A DNA stretch of 64,000 nt from Sorex araneus (Eukaryota; Chordata; Mammalia; Eulipotyphla; Soricidae), in the NCBI RefSeq assembly GCF_027595985.1, contig NC_073307.1, positions 48,338,509 to 48,402,508 on the forward strand. The letters run 5' to 3'. How positions within the stretch are numbered: position 1 is the first letter of the stretch; every line of letters starts with the position of its first letter. The position numbers and the translations under genes are program-made. Below the pieces are notes generated by a model, which ran no database searches, was not told the origin of the DNA, and worked only from the letters and a program-made list of their open reading frames with translations. Positions 1 through 10,689 of this stretch are shown here, in pieces.

Positions 1-561
1 TTTTCTTGCCGGTAGCTTTCCAGTTTTCCTAGCACCATTTGCTGAAGAGGCTTTCCTTGCTCTACTTCAAATTTATTGCTCCATTATCAAAGATAAAGTG
101 ACCATATATTTGAGGACCTGTGTCAGGATATTCCACTCTATTCCATTGGTCTGTGAGTCTGTCTTTAGTCCAATACCATGCTGTTTTGATTATTACTGCT
201 TTGTAGTACAGTTTGAAGTTGGGGAAGGAGATTCCCATCCATCTTCTTTTTCCCAAAGATTGCTTTAGTTACTCGTGAGGGTCTATTGTTCAATATGAAT
301 TTCAGGAGTGTTTTGTCTATTTCTTTGAAGAATGTCATGGGTGTCATATAGGGACTGCATTGAATCTGTATAATGTTTGGGGAGTATTGCTATTTTGACA
401 ATGTTAGTCCTCCGGATCTATGAGCAGGGGATGTGTCTCCATTTCCTAGTCCTCTTTTATTTCTTAAGCACTGTTTTGTAGTATTCTTTGCATAGGTCCT
501 TCACTTCTTTAGTTAAGCTGATTTTGAGGTACTTGATTTTGTGAGGAGCTATTGTGAACGG
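1..561 (-). mobile_element. L1 ORF2 fragment (C-terminal half), decayed
   Basis: Reverse-strand sequence matches the ORF2 region of the full-length L1 at 16000-16540. The reverse translation at 62-256 reads like the L1 ORF2 segment with GNLLPNFKLYYKA-type residues, but with frame breaks. It continues after the insert at 1103-1407 as the more upstream ORF2 part. Confidence 0.85.
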
Positions 562-1102
562 TATTTTTTTTCCCCTTTAAATACAAGTCTTTCACTTAAT
601 TTCTTTTTTTTATTTTTTAAATTTTTTTAAATTTTTATTTTTTAAAAAATTTTATCACCATGTGGAAAGTTACAGAGTTCTCAGGTTTATGTCTCAGTTA
701 TACCGTATTCAAACACCATCCCTTCACCAGTGCCCATATTCCACCACCAAAATCCCCGGTATACCCCCCGCCCCCCACCCCAACTGTATAACTGATGAAT
801 TTCACTTTATTTTCTCTTCACCTTGATTACGTTCCATATTTCAACACAAAACTCACTATTGTTGTGGGAGTTATATCCCCAAACAAGATAACCCTAATAA
901 GGAGGCATTTGATAATTAGTTTTCCATGAAAAGTTTGTATGTTTTCAGGTTTTAGAAAAGGTCGCGCGGCCGTGTTAGCGGCCACGCGGCTCGGATGTGT
1001 CCCAGTCCCGAATCCTGGAGTCGTGTTAGTTGCTGCTCAGTGTCGCCAGGGTACCATCTGGAGAAGGTGTGCTGGCGGCACCTCCTCCTTCCGGCCCCCC
1101 GG
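562..1102 (-). mobile_element. Short composite L1-type retroelement: GC-rich head, L1 3' UTR, poly(A) and possible 3' transduction
   Basis: The insert is flanked by a 10-bp target duplication (TTGTGAACGG at 552-561 and 1103-1112) and is absent from copy B. Read on the - strand it holds a GC- and CpG-rich head (about 1102-950), a short linker, an L1 3' UTR (about 930-650), a long A-rich tract, about 30 bases of non-L1 sequence and a second short A run next to the target duplication. The middle (5.3 kb) of a normal L1 is missing. The head could be an L1 5' UTR of another subfamily or captured foreign sequence; I cannot decide. Confidence 0.75.
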
Positions 1103-1407
1103 TTGTGAACGGGATTTTTAAAAAATCTTCCTTTATCCTCTTTCATTATTTGTATATAGAAAAGCCTTGGACTTTTGGGTATGGATTTGTAGCCTGCCAC
1201 TTTGCTTTACAAACCTATTGTTTTAGTAGCTTTTTTGTAGAGTCTAAGATTTTCTAAGCATAATATTATGTCATCCACAAATAGTGATAGTTTGACATCT
1301 TTCTTTCCTTCCTGGATGCCCCATGATAGCTATTTCTTGCTTAACTTCTATGGCAAGAACTTTCAGTACTATATTGAATAGAAGTGGTGAAAGTGCAGCT
1401 CACCGTT
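1103..1407 (-). mobile_element. L1 ORF2 fragment, continuation of 1-561
   Basis: Matches the full-length L1 at about 16530-16830 on the reverse strand, the region encoding the reverse-transcriptase core, but with several frame breaks. The L1 match stops near 1407, where unrelated sequence begins. Confidence 0.85.
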
Positions 1408-2409
1408 TCTAACATGTTCTTTACTATGCTCATCCTTTTTGTAACCTTGAAGACCAAGGACTTTGAGGACACGAGTCTGCCATGTTCCATTCTGCTACCA
1501 TATTCTAACCTCCTGTCTCTGTATCATGATTTAATTGTCTACATTTATATGATTTATAAAATTAAAAAATCTGGTCAGGAGCTTTGAAATCCACCAGTAA
1601 TAGCTAGTAGTCAAAAGATTTTTCACATGACCCATTTTTCTAGGTTACAGTGTCTCTGATGTGTTCAAGTTTGGAAATACAGCACAACTCTTGCCCAAAT
1701 ATAAAAAGTGCGTGATTTGGTACTTTGTGTTCTCTATAACCACTGTTAATTAATTCTTGAAATAAAAGTAATCTTCTTTTCATTTTAAAATGTCAAGGTT
1801 TTTCATCTGTGACTTGTATGGTCTTTAGTCAGAAAAACTGTGTCAGCTGCTAGTGAAACTCGACTAGAAAAATTGGGAATGTTAGTTTAAAAAATCATGG
1901 TTTGATAGAAAAATACAGGATTCATTATATTTTACTGGTAAAAAATAAAGAAAGCAATGATTAAAAGAACTGGAACATAATTTTTGCATTAATACGTTAC
2001 TGAAAAAATGTTTAATTTCTACATTTAACCCAATATACAAGTAATTACGATGACAATTAAGTTTACTTTTAATAAACATAGTAATTATTTTGCCTAAGGA
2101 CAATAAGAATCGATATAATAACACAGATACTCTGAATCTGTAATAATGGAATTTCTTATATTGAGCTTAAATAACTTCTATAAACTCAAATGCAGGTATT
2201 TCACTCTTCTTTCACAGAAGTAGTTTCCAAAGGTAATTTATAGAGACAAGAGTATTATTACATTCCCCTTATTTTAGATCTAAAACAGTATTCTTGAGCA
2301 AAGTTAAACTTGTATTATTGCAGCAGACTTCACAATAGCCAGAATCTGGCTTTTTTTCTCCACCTGGAAGAATTTGAATTAATATCTTTGGGATGAATAT
2401 TAGTATCTT
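1408..2409. other. No recognised gene or repeat (duplicated)
   Basis: AT-rich sequence shared with 34055-35052. Short ORFs such as 1384-1587 begin inside the L1 remnant, and the copy B equivalent (34031-34234) differs at several residues without sign of selection. I see no coding gene. Confidence 0.6.
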
Positions 2410-2668
2410 CGGAACTGGAGTGATAGCACAGTGGGTAGGGCATTTGCCTTGCACATGGCCGACCCGAGTTCAATTCCTGCATCCCTCTCGAAGAGCCTGG
2501 CAAGCTACCAAGAGTATCCAACCTGCATAGCAGAGCCTGGCAAGCTCCCCGAGGTGTATTCTATATGCCAAAAACAGTAACAACAAGTCTCACAATGGAG
2601 ACATTACTGGTGCCCGCTTGAGCAAATCAATGAACAACGGGAAGACAGTGCTACAGACAGTGCTTTAA
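2410..2668 (+). mobile_element. Long-tail tRNA-derived SINE
   Basis: The tRNA-like head has an A box (TAGCACAGTGG) and a degraded B box. It is followed by the long-type tail (GGCAAGCTACC..., ATATGCCAAAAACAGTAACA, GTCTCACAATGGAGAC, TTACTGGTGCCCGCT). It is also present in copy B. Confidence 0.93.
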
Positions 2669-3163
2669 GAAAGAAACTGTTGCAAACACCTAGGAGGTCA
2701 AATATTGCTCAAAGCAAGCTCACAGTAAACCCAAATAGAACACTAAGACACATTGCAATCAAGATGGCAAGAACCAAGGAGAGACAGATTCTTTAAAGAG
2801 CCAAGAGAGAATAAAGGTCTCATATGCAAGAAAAATATGAGATTCACTTCAGATTTATCCAATAAAACCCCACAATCATGAAGAGAGTAGAATAGTATGT
2901 TCAAAATGCTGAGTGAAAAGAATATCTAACCAAGAACCTGCTGGCCTTCAAAGTGAGCACTCAGAGTAGCACAAACAACAGTAAGGACTTAAGTTACATA
3001 CAAACCAATTCTGATAGGGATAATAAAAATCTCATATAAAAAGCAAATGTCAAATGGTAAAATTAACCAATATTGTCATAAAATGAGTGATGACAAACTA
3101 CTTCAATTATCGATTATCTAATTATCTAAACAAATTGAACTCTCCCATCAAAAAACGTAGAGT

Positions 3164-3230
3164 GGAGACGTTACTGGTGCCAGCTGGAGCAATGATGAGG
3201 AATGGGATAACAGTGATATTATATACACTA
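3164..3230 (+). mobile_element. Long-tail SINE, 3' tail fragment only
   Basis: Starts at GTGGAGACGTTACTGGTGCC and continues through the SINE tail with losses. No head is present. Shared with copy B at 35811-35875. Confidence 0.6.
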
Positions 3231-3310
3231 TATTACTGTCACTGTATCAATGTATATATATATTAAATACTAAATATATACTAAATGAAAGACTTCAACA
3301 TTTATACATA

Positions 3311-3488
3311 ACTTCTTTTTTTTTCCTTTTGGGTCACACTCGGCAATACACATGGTTACTCCTGGCTCATGCACTCAGGAATTATTCCTGGCGGTGCTCG
3401 GGGGACCATATGGAATGCTGGGAATCGAACCCAGGTTGGCCGCGTGCAAGGCAAACACCCTACCTACTGTGCTATCAATCCAGCCCCC
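3311..3488 (-). mobile_element. Short-tail SINE
   Basis: Reverse-strand SOR-type element. The T-run at 3311 is its A-tail, then the tail (GGGTCACACTCGGC, ATTCCTGGCGG, GGGGGACCATATGG), and the tRNA-like head ends at 3488. Also present in copy B. Confidence 0.92.
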
Positions 3489-3644
3489 TTTTATACAACT
3501 TCTTTTAGACCTTGAGACATACATAGCAAACAACATAGTCAGACAATTGTGCTGGGAAATTTAGACATCCCGTTGTCATCACTGAATGATCAAGTAGACT
3601 GAATAGCAATAAGGAAATAAGAACCTTATTAGAAAAATGGGTTT

Positions 3645-3815
3645 GGGGCCAGAGTGATAGTACAGTGAGTAGGGCCTTTAATTTGCATGCAGCTCACCCA
3701 AATTTCAATTCCTAGCACATCTGTGGTCTCCCAAGCACCAACAGGAGTAGTTTCTGAGTCCAGGATGAGGAGCAAACCCTAAGCATCACCAGGTGTGCCC
3801 CCCTCCTCGCCCCAG
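3645..3815 (+). mobile_element. Short-tail SINE, diverged
   Basis: Forward head GGGGCCAGAGTGATAGTACAG followed by a mutated short-type tail ending in a C-rich stretch where the A-tail should start. Shared with copy B. Confidence 0.85.
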
Positions 3816-4835
3816 AATGGGTGAATGGGTGAACTCAAAATAGACATACAGGACCCTCCACATAGATTAACAGACATATACCAGAAGTCAAATACACATT
3901 AATCTCCAATTTATATAAGACATTTTAAGATAGACAACATATAGTTGTCAAATACAAATGTCCAGAAAGTCACAGAAGTAGATTGTGTTTTTTTCAGACC
4001 ACATAGCCAAGAAAGCAGAAATCAAGTAATAGAAAAAAGATAGTTAAAAGTCTAAAATTAGTAAACTAAAAAATACACTTTTAAATAACCACTGAATCAA
4101 AGAGGGGATAGCAATGAAAATAAAGTATTTCTCCAAATTAAAGACATAAATATCAGAACCACCAAGATGCAGTACCAAAGGAAAAAATTTGAAGCAATAC
4201 AGGTTTTTTAACAGAAAAATAAGAAAAAGCTCAAAGAGACAGCCTAATTTTATAGCTAGAGAAACAAAAAATTGCACAACTATATCACAAAGAAATTATA
4301 ATGATGAAACATAAAATTTGGGTAGAAATCAATTAAACATAAGACAAGAAAATTATGTAAAGGACAAGAGAAGCTGTGTCTTTTTTAAAAAAGAATTACA
4401 AAATTGACAGAGACAATGAAAACTCATGATAAAAAGAGAGATTGATAAATAAATCATAGTAGAGATGGAAGGTGAGAAATTGCAGCAGATACCTTAGAAG
4501 GATAAAAGTCATAGGAGGTTGCTATGAAAGACATTATGCCACTAAACTGAAGATATTAAAAAATATATGAATTCTCAGAATTATGAAACCTTCCAATACG
4601 GAATCATGAGGGAATAGAAGATCCAAACAATTGAAATTTTTGAAATAGTTGAACCTGTAATAAACAATCTCAAGAAAAAAGTAATTGAACCTATAATTAA
4701 AAAATCTTCAAATGAATAACTAGATGGGATCATTAGTTAGTTCTATGAAACCTTGAAAGAAGATTTATTTACTATACTCCTTAAGCTCTTTCAAAACATG
4801 GAACTAAAATCCTTTCTCACAGCTTGTTCTATTCT

Positions 4836-5003
4836 GCCTGGAACCACACCAGCAGTGTTCAGGACTTTCCCCTGACTCTGCTCAGGGACCATTTCTGATG
4901 TTTGGTGATCAGAGGACTATTACTGGTTGTCAGAGATCGAACCTCCATCAACTATGTATGGGGAAAGCGCCAAACATGCTGTACTATCAATCCAGCTTGT
5001 CTA
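4836..5003 (-). mobile_element. Short-tail SINE, very degraded
   Basis: Only scattered SINE blocks remain (CTCAGGGACCATT, GAGATCGAACC, GTACTATCAATCCAGC) on the reverse strand. The copy B equivalent is 37490-37655. Confidence 0.6.
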
Positions 5004-5435
5004 GCAGCTTTTGAGAAAAGAACAATTTCTAATACTACAAGAAGATAGATATGTCACTAACAATAAAATCACAGACTGATATATCTGATAGATATTGATG
5101 CGAATATTTTGAATGCAATCTTAGTGAACCAAATTTCACAATATATCAAAAGCATTATACAACATGATCATGTGGGAGTCATCGCAGAGATGCAATGATG
5201 GTTGACGATCGGCAAATTAATAAAAGTCATATATCGTAACAATAGAAGATAAAATCATATTATATTAATAAATGCAGAAAAATTCTTTGACAGGATTCAA
5301 CATACAATCAGGATATAAAAATTTTCAATCAGCTAGTGATAGAATGAATATATCTCAATATAGTAATGTTGATACGCAATAAGCTCACACCAAATATCAC
5401 ACTCAATGACAAACAACAATTAAAAATTCCCTCTG

Positions 5436-5612
5436 AGGGGCTGGAGCGATAGTACAGTGGGTAGGGCATTTGCCTTGCACAGGGCCGATCTGGGTTCGAT
5501 TCCCAGCATCCCATATGGTCCCTCAGCACCTCCAGGAGTGATTCCTGAGTTCAGAGAAGGAGTCAACCCTGAGCATCTCCAGGTGTTACCCAAAAAGCAA
5601 AAAAAAAAAATT
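5436..5612 (+). mobile_element. Short-tail SINE
   Basis: Complete forward element from GGGGCTGGAGCGATAGTACAG through the B box (GGTTCGATTCC) and the CATATGGTCC tail to an A-run. Shared with copy B, where the A-run is longer. Confidence 0.95.
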
Positions 5613-6083
5613 CCCTCTGAGATTAGGTAGAAGACAAAGATGTCTACTTTCTCCACTATTTCTATATGAAAACAATAAACTTGAAGAGAAAAACTTAAAG
5701 AAAACATCATTTAAAATAGTGTCCATGACTAGAAATCAACTTAATAAAGGATGTAAATACCTTATAATTAAAAACTGACAAAATTGAAAAAAATAGAAGA
5801 GGACACTAGAAAAGAGAAAGTATTTCACCACTCATTATTCTAATGATTGGTAAAATTAATCATCAAAATTACAATTCTTCCCAAATTTTGGAATAGATTA
5901 AGTGCAAGCTCTATCAAAGTTTCTGATGACATTCTAGGTCTTAAAGAAACCATTACTAAGACTTACATGGAAACATAAAATTCTGTGAAGAGCCAAAGTA
6001 AGTCTGAAAAAAAATATGGCTGGAGGTATTGCATCCACTGATTTTAAATCATACTGTAAAGATACAGTATTCACAACAGTGTC

Positions 6084-6263
6084 ATTTTTTTTTTTTTTTG
6101 CTTTTCGGGTCACACCCAGCGATGCTCAGGGGTTACTCCTGGCTTTGCACTCAGGAATTACTCCTGGCAGTGCTTGGGGGACCATATGGGATGCCGGGGA
6201 TTGAACCCGGGTCGGCCGCGTGCAAGGCAAACACCCTACCCGCTGAGCTATCGCTCCGGCCCC
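6084..6263 (-). mobile_element. Young short-tail SINE, copy A only
   Basis: A near-consensus reverse-strand SINE with a T-run at its low-coordinate end. A perfect 13-bp target duplication (TCACAACAGTGTC) is at 6071-6083 and 6264-6276. The matching site in copy B (38739-38751) is empty, so the insertion followed the duplication. Confidence 0.97.
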
Positions 6264-6779
6264 TCACAACAGTGTCTTAATGGAATAAGAAAACTCAGAT
6301 TCATGGAATAGTATTGACACCCCAGAGATAAACATTCAGGTGTATGGACAGTTAATCTATGAAAAGGGAGTTATGTAAATGTAGTGGAGAAAATCTTTTT
6401 GACAAATGGCGATGTGAAAAATGGATAGCCATATGTAAAAACCAGAAAAAGTGAACTCTATCTGTATCTCACTGTAAAATGCAATGGATTCTATGCAGTT
6501 GTAAGAAAAGCTGGTATCTTGAAGTTCACTGCAACTTGAGTGGAACCGGAGGACATCATGTTAAATTAAATAACTCAGAATTAATGACAAATACATTCAT
6601 GAATGACAAAAACAATCATACAAGCTGTTTCTATGTGGGAAAGTCATACTTATATCAAACCATATAAAATTCAACTTCAAGAACGTGATTGGAGATAGGT
6701 ATAGACACTAATTATTGGATAAGAAGACAAGGATAAAACGTACTAATTTTTAACCAATAATTTAATTTTAAATAGGGTG

Positions 6780-8282
6780 ATAGAGCTGGTGTTATTTTTT
6801 TAACTAGATGGTGACTTTGGGCTCTGGAGGCATCTCTGCAGCTTGTTGCTCTCTTCTGAGATTTATCTGTGAGTCTCTGGATGATGGCCATTAATGAGCT
6901 TATTTGGTGCCAGAGGTTGTTCATGGGCATGACTGCCAAGCTCCTGGAAGAACAGGGGGAAGGGAGGAGGTTGCCCACTCTAGACTATATGTAAGCCTGG
7001 AGATTTTCCCTTTGGGCTTTTTGGATCTGGATGCCTGTGTTCTCCTGCTCTGGGAACTTTTCAGCAATGTGTCTTTAACTGTTACTACCTCATTGGGGTT
7101 GTCTCCTTGTCCCTCTGGCACTCCAATGATGCTAATGTGTGTTCCTCTTGAATTTATCCTATAGTTCTCTTGCCTGCCCTAGAGCTATTTTGAGGTCTTT
7201 TTTTATCTTCTGTTGTTGCCTGGATGCTTTTTGCAGCTCATCTTCAAGGTCCTTGATTCTGTATTCAGCAGTTGTTACTTTACTGTTGAAGGCACTCACT
7301 AGGTTTTTCATTTCATCTACTGATTTTGTTTTTTATTTATAACACTTTTTTTGGTAACTTTCTTATTTATGCTCTCATTTCCACCTGTTTTTTATTGGCT
7401 GTTCATTCCAGTGTTTCTCTCTCTCTCCATATATATATATATCCTCTATATTATTGGAAATATGTATAATTAGAAATCTGTTCCACTGTTTCTTTGAGCT
7501 CATTAAGCATCTTCACCATTTTTCTCTGAATTATTCATCAGAAAGAGTATAAATGTGGGTATTCCTAATTGAGGCTTCAGGGTTCCTATCTTCAGCCACT
7601 CCTCATGGTGGGGAATAACCCTTTTTCCACATGATTCCCATGGTAGTTTGGAGGTGACTCCTTCCAGTATACTAGCAGTGTTGTCCTCTCCCTGCCAGAG
7701 AGTACTTTGAGGGAGCTCGATGGATGGTGGTCTCTTTTTTCTCCTTTTTTGGCGCTTTTTGGTGCTCCTGTGTAACTCATGTGGAGCCTCTTACACTGAC
7801 TCATAGGACATATTATTTGGCCTGAACTTACTGTTACTTTTAGATTGAGGTTGTACTGATTCTTGCATTCACCATGACTTTTGTGAGTTTTGGGGGTGTG
7901 TTGATTGGAGTAGGGGCTAATGGACTATTGGCCCGATGTGGTTTGGGGTATCCAGGCTGCCCTCATACGAGTTAGGTATAGAAGGCCAAGATGTTGAGCC
8001 AATGAAAGATGGAAGAGGAGATTAACTGGCAGCTGCATGAATGCCACTGCTCAGGAAGCCATGCCCACCACTGCTGGTCTACCTGTGGGGAAAAGACTAC
8101 ATGCTGGCAGAGATCCTGGAGTCACAGTTTGAATCTCACTGCTAGTGTCCACGCTTCTAAGAACACACGAGACTTCCCCTGAAGCCTAGGCACTTTTTTT
8201 GGTGCCAGAGGCTGCAGGCTGGGAGCCTTCTACACTCACTGCTCCCTCACACTGCTTGGGAAACCACCCTTGTGAGTCTTTT
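6780..8282 (-). mobile_element. Decayed L1 5' half: ORF1 region and upstream sequence
   Basis: Between about 7000 and 7330 the reverse strand matches the ORF1 region of the full-length L1 (compare 19200-19450), with broken frames. 6780-6990 belongs to the L1-associated unit also seen at 9838-10000 and 51290-51430. 7560-8282 lies on the 5' side and I cannot assign it in detail; it has no open gene. Confidence 0.65.
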
Positions 8283-9050
8283 TTTTTTTATTGTTTGAAA
8301 CTATTTAAAAACTGTGATTCACAAAGTTGTTCACAATACATTTGTTTCAGGGATCCATTGTTCCAACACCAATTACACCACCAGCGTGACCATCCTGCCA
8401 CCAAATTCTCAGTCCACTCTCCCTACCCAAGCTCTCCCACTTAGCAGGTACAAAAACTTTTACATTACTTATTACAATATAGATCTCACAATGGTGTTAC
8501 TTGAGTCATTGTGGGTTTACTCAGCTGTTTGGTGCTAGTTAAGCCTCTGTGTTATTGTTTTTGCTCATTGAGCTCCGTGAGCTTCTGCTCAACTTTCCAT
8601 CTGATTTGCTGTGCTCCTACCGGGCTTTTAGTCCTATGAAATTAGGAGGTGTTGTGGCGCCACATATGTGACTCTATTTTCCAGAAGCTGTGGACGATTC
8701 AGCGTCTGAAGTCTCTTCAGGATTAGTCATAGATGACCCGAGCCTGCTGTGCCATCCATGCACCCGCCGTCCCAGCCACTCACCAAAGGAAGTGGCCCCT
8801 GGAGATGAGCTCGGGGGACCAGCGCTGGCTGGCCTCCTGCAGGACCCAGCACTGCCTCGTCCACGTGGAACTGAAACTCAAGCGATAGAGCACGGCGGCC
8901 TGAGCCAGGCGCACGGACACTTGTAGCCATTGAGCCGGCTGTCAGCCCTCCAAGCAACATGCAGTGGTCTGCAAAATATAATGTGTTGGAACCCTCTGAG
9001 TAAGAAACAAACAAACAAACAAACAAACAAACAAACAAACAAACAAAGAT
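8283..9050 (-). mobile_element. Composite retroelement: GC-rich head, L1-like 3' end, (TTTG)n at its 5' edge
   Basis: Read on the - strand the element starts at a (TTTG)n run, continues with a GC-rich stretch (about 8990-8690), then a region ending in an L1-like 3' UTR (8530-8300) and an A-run (8281-8292). No clear target duplication is seen. It resembles the 562-1102 element in plan but not in head sequence. Confidence 0.5.
9004..9047 (+). repeat. (AAAC)n microsatellite
   Basis: About ten uninterrupted AAAC/CAAA units. Confidence 0.98.
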
Positions 9051-9425
9051 TAGTTGTAGAGCTGTGGAGATGTTTATATGCTGGAGGGGATTAGGTGTTG
9101 GTGGGGCATTGGGCCTCCTAGCAGGGTGAGGGCTTGGCCTGCCCTTATCCCAAGGTGGGTCCAGGGATAAGAGCCTGGAGACTCAGCCTACCCGGTATGA
9201 AGAACATCATGAAAACAATGTAGGGGGTGGAAGTAATCTGAGAGAAAAGATAGAAATTTCACCATATGAAAAGTTAAAAAGGGTAAAGACATTTTGACAT
9301 CTCTTCATGGAGTACTATGTTTAAAATGCCTTAAAAATGTCAAATAAACAATTACTATAAGAAAAATTACTATTTAATGTTCATAAGTTATAATTATTAC
9401 TATTGAATTCAAATTAAATACATTG
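9051..9425. other. No recognised feature
   Basis: The first half is GC-richer and may be L1 5' debris; the second half is AT-rich. No gene seen. Confidence 0.5.
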
Positions 9426-9426
9426 T

Positions 9427-9585
9427 TTATTTTTCTTTTTGTTTTTTGGCCACACCTAGCTGTACTCAGGGCTTACTTCTAGCTCAGTGCTCAAGGATCA
9501 CTCCTAAAGAGACTTGGAGTACCATTTGGGGTGCCAGGGATTGAACCTGGGCTGACATCATGTAAGGCAAATCTCTCCAGTCCCA
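9427..9585 (-). mobile_element. Short-tail SINE, diverged
   Basis: Reverse-strand tail and head blocks (GGCCACACCTAGC, CAGGGATTGAACCTGGGC, CTCCAGTCCC), with part of the head deleted. Confidence 0.85.
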
Positions 9586-9599
9586 TTCTACATTATTTT

Positions 9600-9792
9600 A
9601 ATCACTGTATCACTGTCATTCTGTTGTTCATCGATTTGCTTGAGTGGGCGCCAGTAACGTCTTCATTTGTCCCTGTCGTGTGCTAGTGTAGCCTGATATG
9701 TCTGCTCATTCCAGGAACATGAGGAGCACCGTTGTTGTTACTGTTTTTGGCATATCAAATGCATGACGGGAATTTTCCAGGCTCTATCATGT
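9600..9792 (-). mobile_element. Long-tail SINE, extended-tail variant, truncated head
   Basis: Reverse-strand tail from TCACTGTATCACTGTC through GTTACTGTTTTTGGCATAT, with an extra stretch (TAGTGTAGCC...GAGCACC) also found at 62745-62815. The tRNA head is missing. Confidence 0.8.
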
Positions 9793-10205
9793 GGGGAAAA
9801 AATAAGAATAAAGAGGTCTAGGAAAAGTTGTGTCACTCTCTTCCAGGAGCTTTGTTTTATAGTCTCTGGATCTTGGCCATTGATGAGATTACATGGCGCT
9901 GGGGAGGAGTTTGTGGGTGTGACTTCCAAGCTACTGGAGAATTGGGGATCTGGGTGGAGGAGGCCCAGTCCCAATCTGAGCAGGCTTGGAGATCTCAGCC
10001 ACGGGTTCCACATACCTGGGTTCCTCTGTCAGTTCCTTCATGGGTGAACGAGTGTGTGGAGAGTCGTTTTGAGCATGGCTGTGGCTGGGTTCTGTAGGTT
10101 TTTTGGCTGCCAGGGCTCTGCTTGGGGCGGGGAGGGAAGCTCAACCTGCGTCCCTCCGAGAGAGCCCTAGTGAAGACAGCCGGGTGTTGGGGCAGGAGAT
10201 TCTGC
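9793..10205 (-). mobile_element. L1-associated GC-rich sequence, probably 5' UTR-like
   Basis: GC-rich block with a unit (CTCTGGATCTTGGCCATTGA, then GTGACTTCCAAGC) shared with 6870-7000 and, more loosely, 51290-51430. The ORFs here overlap one another and look non-coding. Assignment to L1 is inferred from its neighbours. Confidence 0.45.
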
Positions 10206-10399
10206 TATTTTAATAATACAAATTAAAATTTTGGGATTACCAGTAACTAAATTAGCTTTAAATTATATGGTGGTTTTCTTATTTACAAAACCAGTTTAAC
10301 AATGTATTGTATATGTTTCTTGGTAGAATCAGTTGGACCTGACATCCAAGTATGAAAGACCTGTAGTATGTGCCGGCCTCAACATGGGCAGCAACAAAA

Positions 10400-10600
10400 A
10401 GTTTGGTTCAATTTTATTTTACTTTTTGTTCTGGAGCCATGACTGTCTGTGCTCAGAGCCTACTCCTTATCCTTCATTCAGGGATCGCTCCTCATGTATT
10501 TGGAGGAGTATAAGATATTTCAGGGATAGAACCCAAGTCAGCTGCATGCAAGACAAGCTCTTTATCTTCTGTACTTTTTCTCAAGCATCCTGGGTTCAAT
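10400..10600 (-). mobile_element. Short-tail SINE, old and degraded
   Basis: Reverse-strand remnants: GGAGCCATGACTG, TCAGGGATCGCTCCT, GGGATAGAACCC, GCTGCATGCAAG. Confidence 0.65.
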
Positions 10601-10689
10601 TTTCTGATTCATCCATCCATTATGTGCCTTTAGAGTAATGAGTCTTGGTCATTGATGTTAAGCAAAAACTTTGAAATAGAGAAATTAAA

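Larger units (their letters stand above)
1..6594 (+). repeat. Segmental duplication, copy A (starts before the window)
   Basis: The stretch is collinear with 32181-39070, with scattered mismatches only. Position 1 aligns with 32181, and the match stops at about 6594/39070, where copy B carries on as normal L1 3' sequence and copy A changes to other DNA. The shared content includes the same L1 pieces and the same SINEs at the same points (2410, 3164, 3311, 3645, 4836 and 5436), so this is duplicated genomic DNA and not two independent repeats. Copy A alone has inserts at 562-1102 and 6084-6263; copy B alone has the LTR at 32420-33431. Confidence 0.95.
2690..6720 (+). mobile_element. Old, heavily decayed L1, ORF1 C-terminus to 3' end, with nested SINEs
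   Basis: Forward sequence runs through recognisable L1 blocks in order: the ORF1 C-terminal region near 2790-3000, the start of ORF2 near 3120, the GPDG region near 4715, reverse-transcriptase stretches at 5090-5720, and C-terminal ORF2 and 3' sequence at 5870-6700. Every frame is broken many times, so it makes no protein. Several SINEs are inserted in it. The duplication edge at 6594 lies in its 3' end, after which the sequence is only weakly L1-like. Confidence 0.75.

Noticed and set aside
1384-1587. A 67-residue frame conserved between the two duplication copies (also 34031-34234)
   Set aside because: Conserved only because the DNA is duplicated; it begins in an L1 remnant and shows no selection pattern.
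2410-2480. A tRNA gene, because of A and B boxes
   Set aside because: The boxes belong to the SINE head; there is no acceptor stem, and the same head recurs throughout the window.
8690-9038. Overlapping GC-rich frames on both strands (78 and 103 residues) suggesting a gene
   Set aside because: The region is the GC-rich head of a retroelement; the - strand frame starts by translating the (TTTG)n microsatellite.
9004-9047. A CRISPR-like array
   Set aside because: Pure tetranucleotide repeat with no spacers, in a vertebrate genome.
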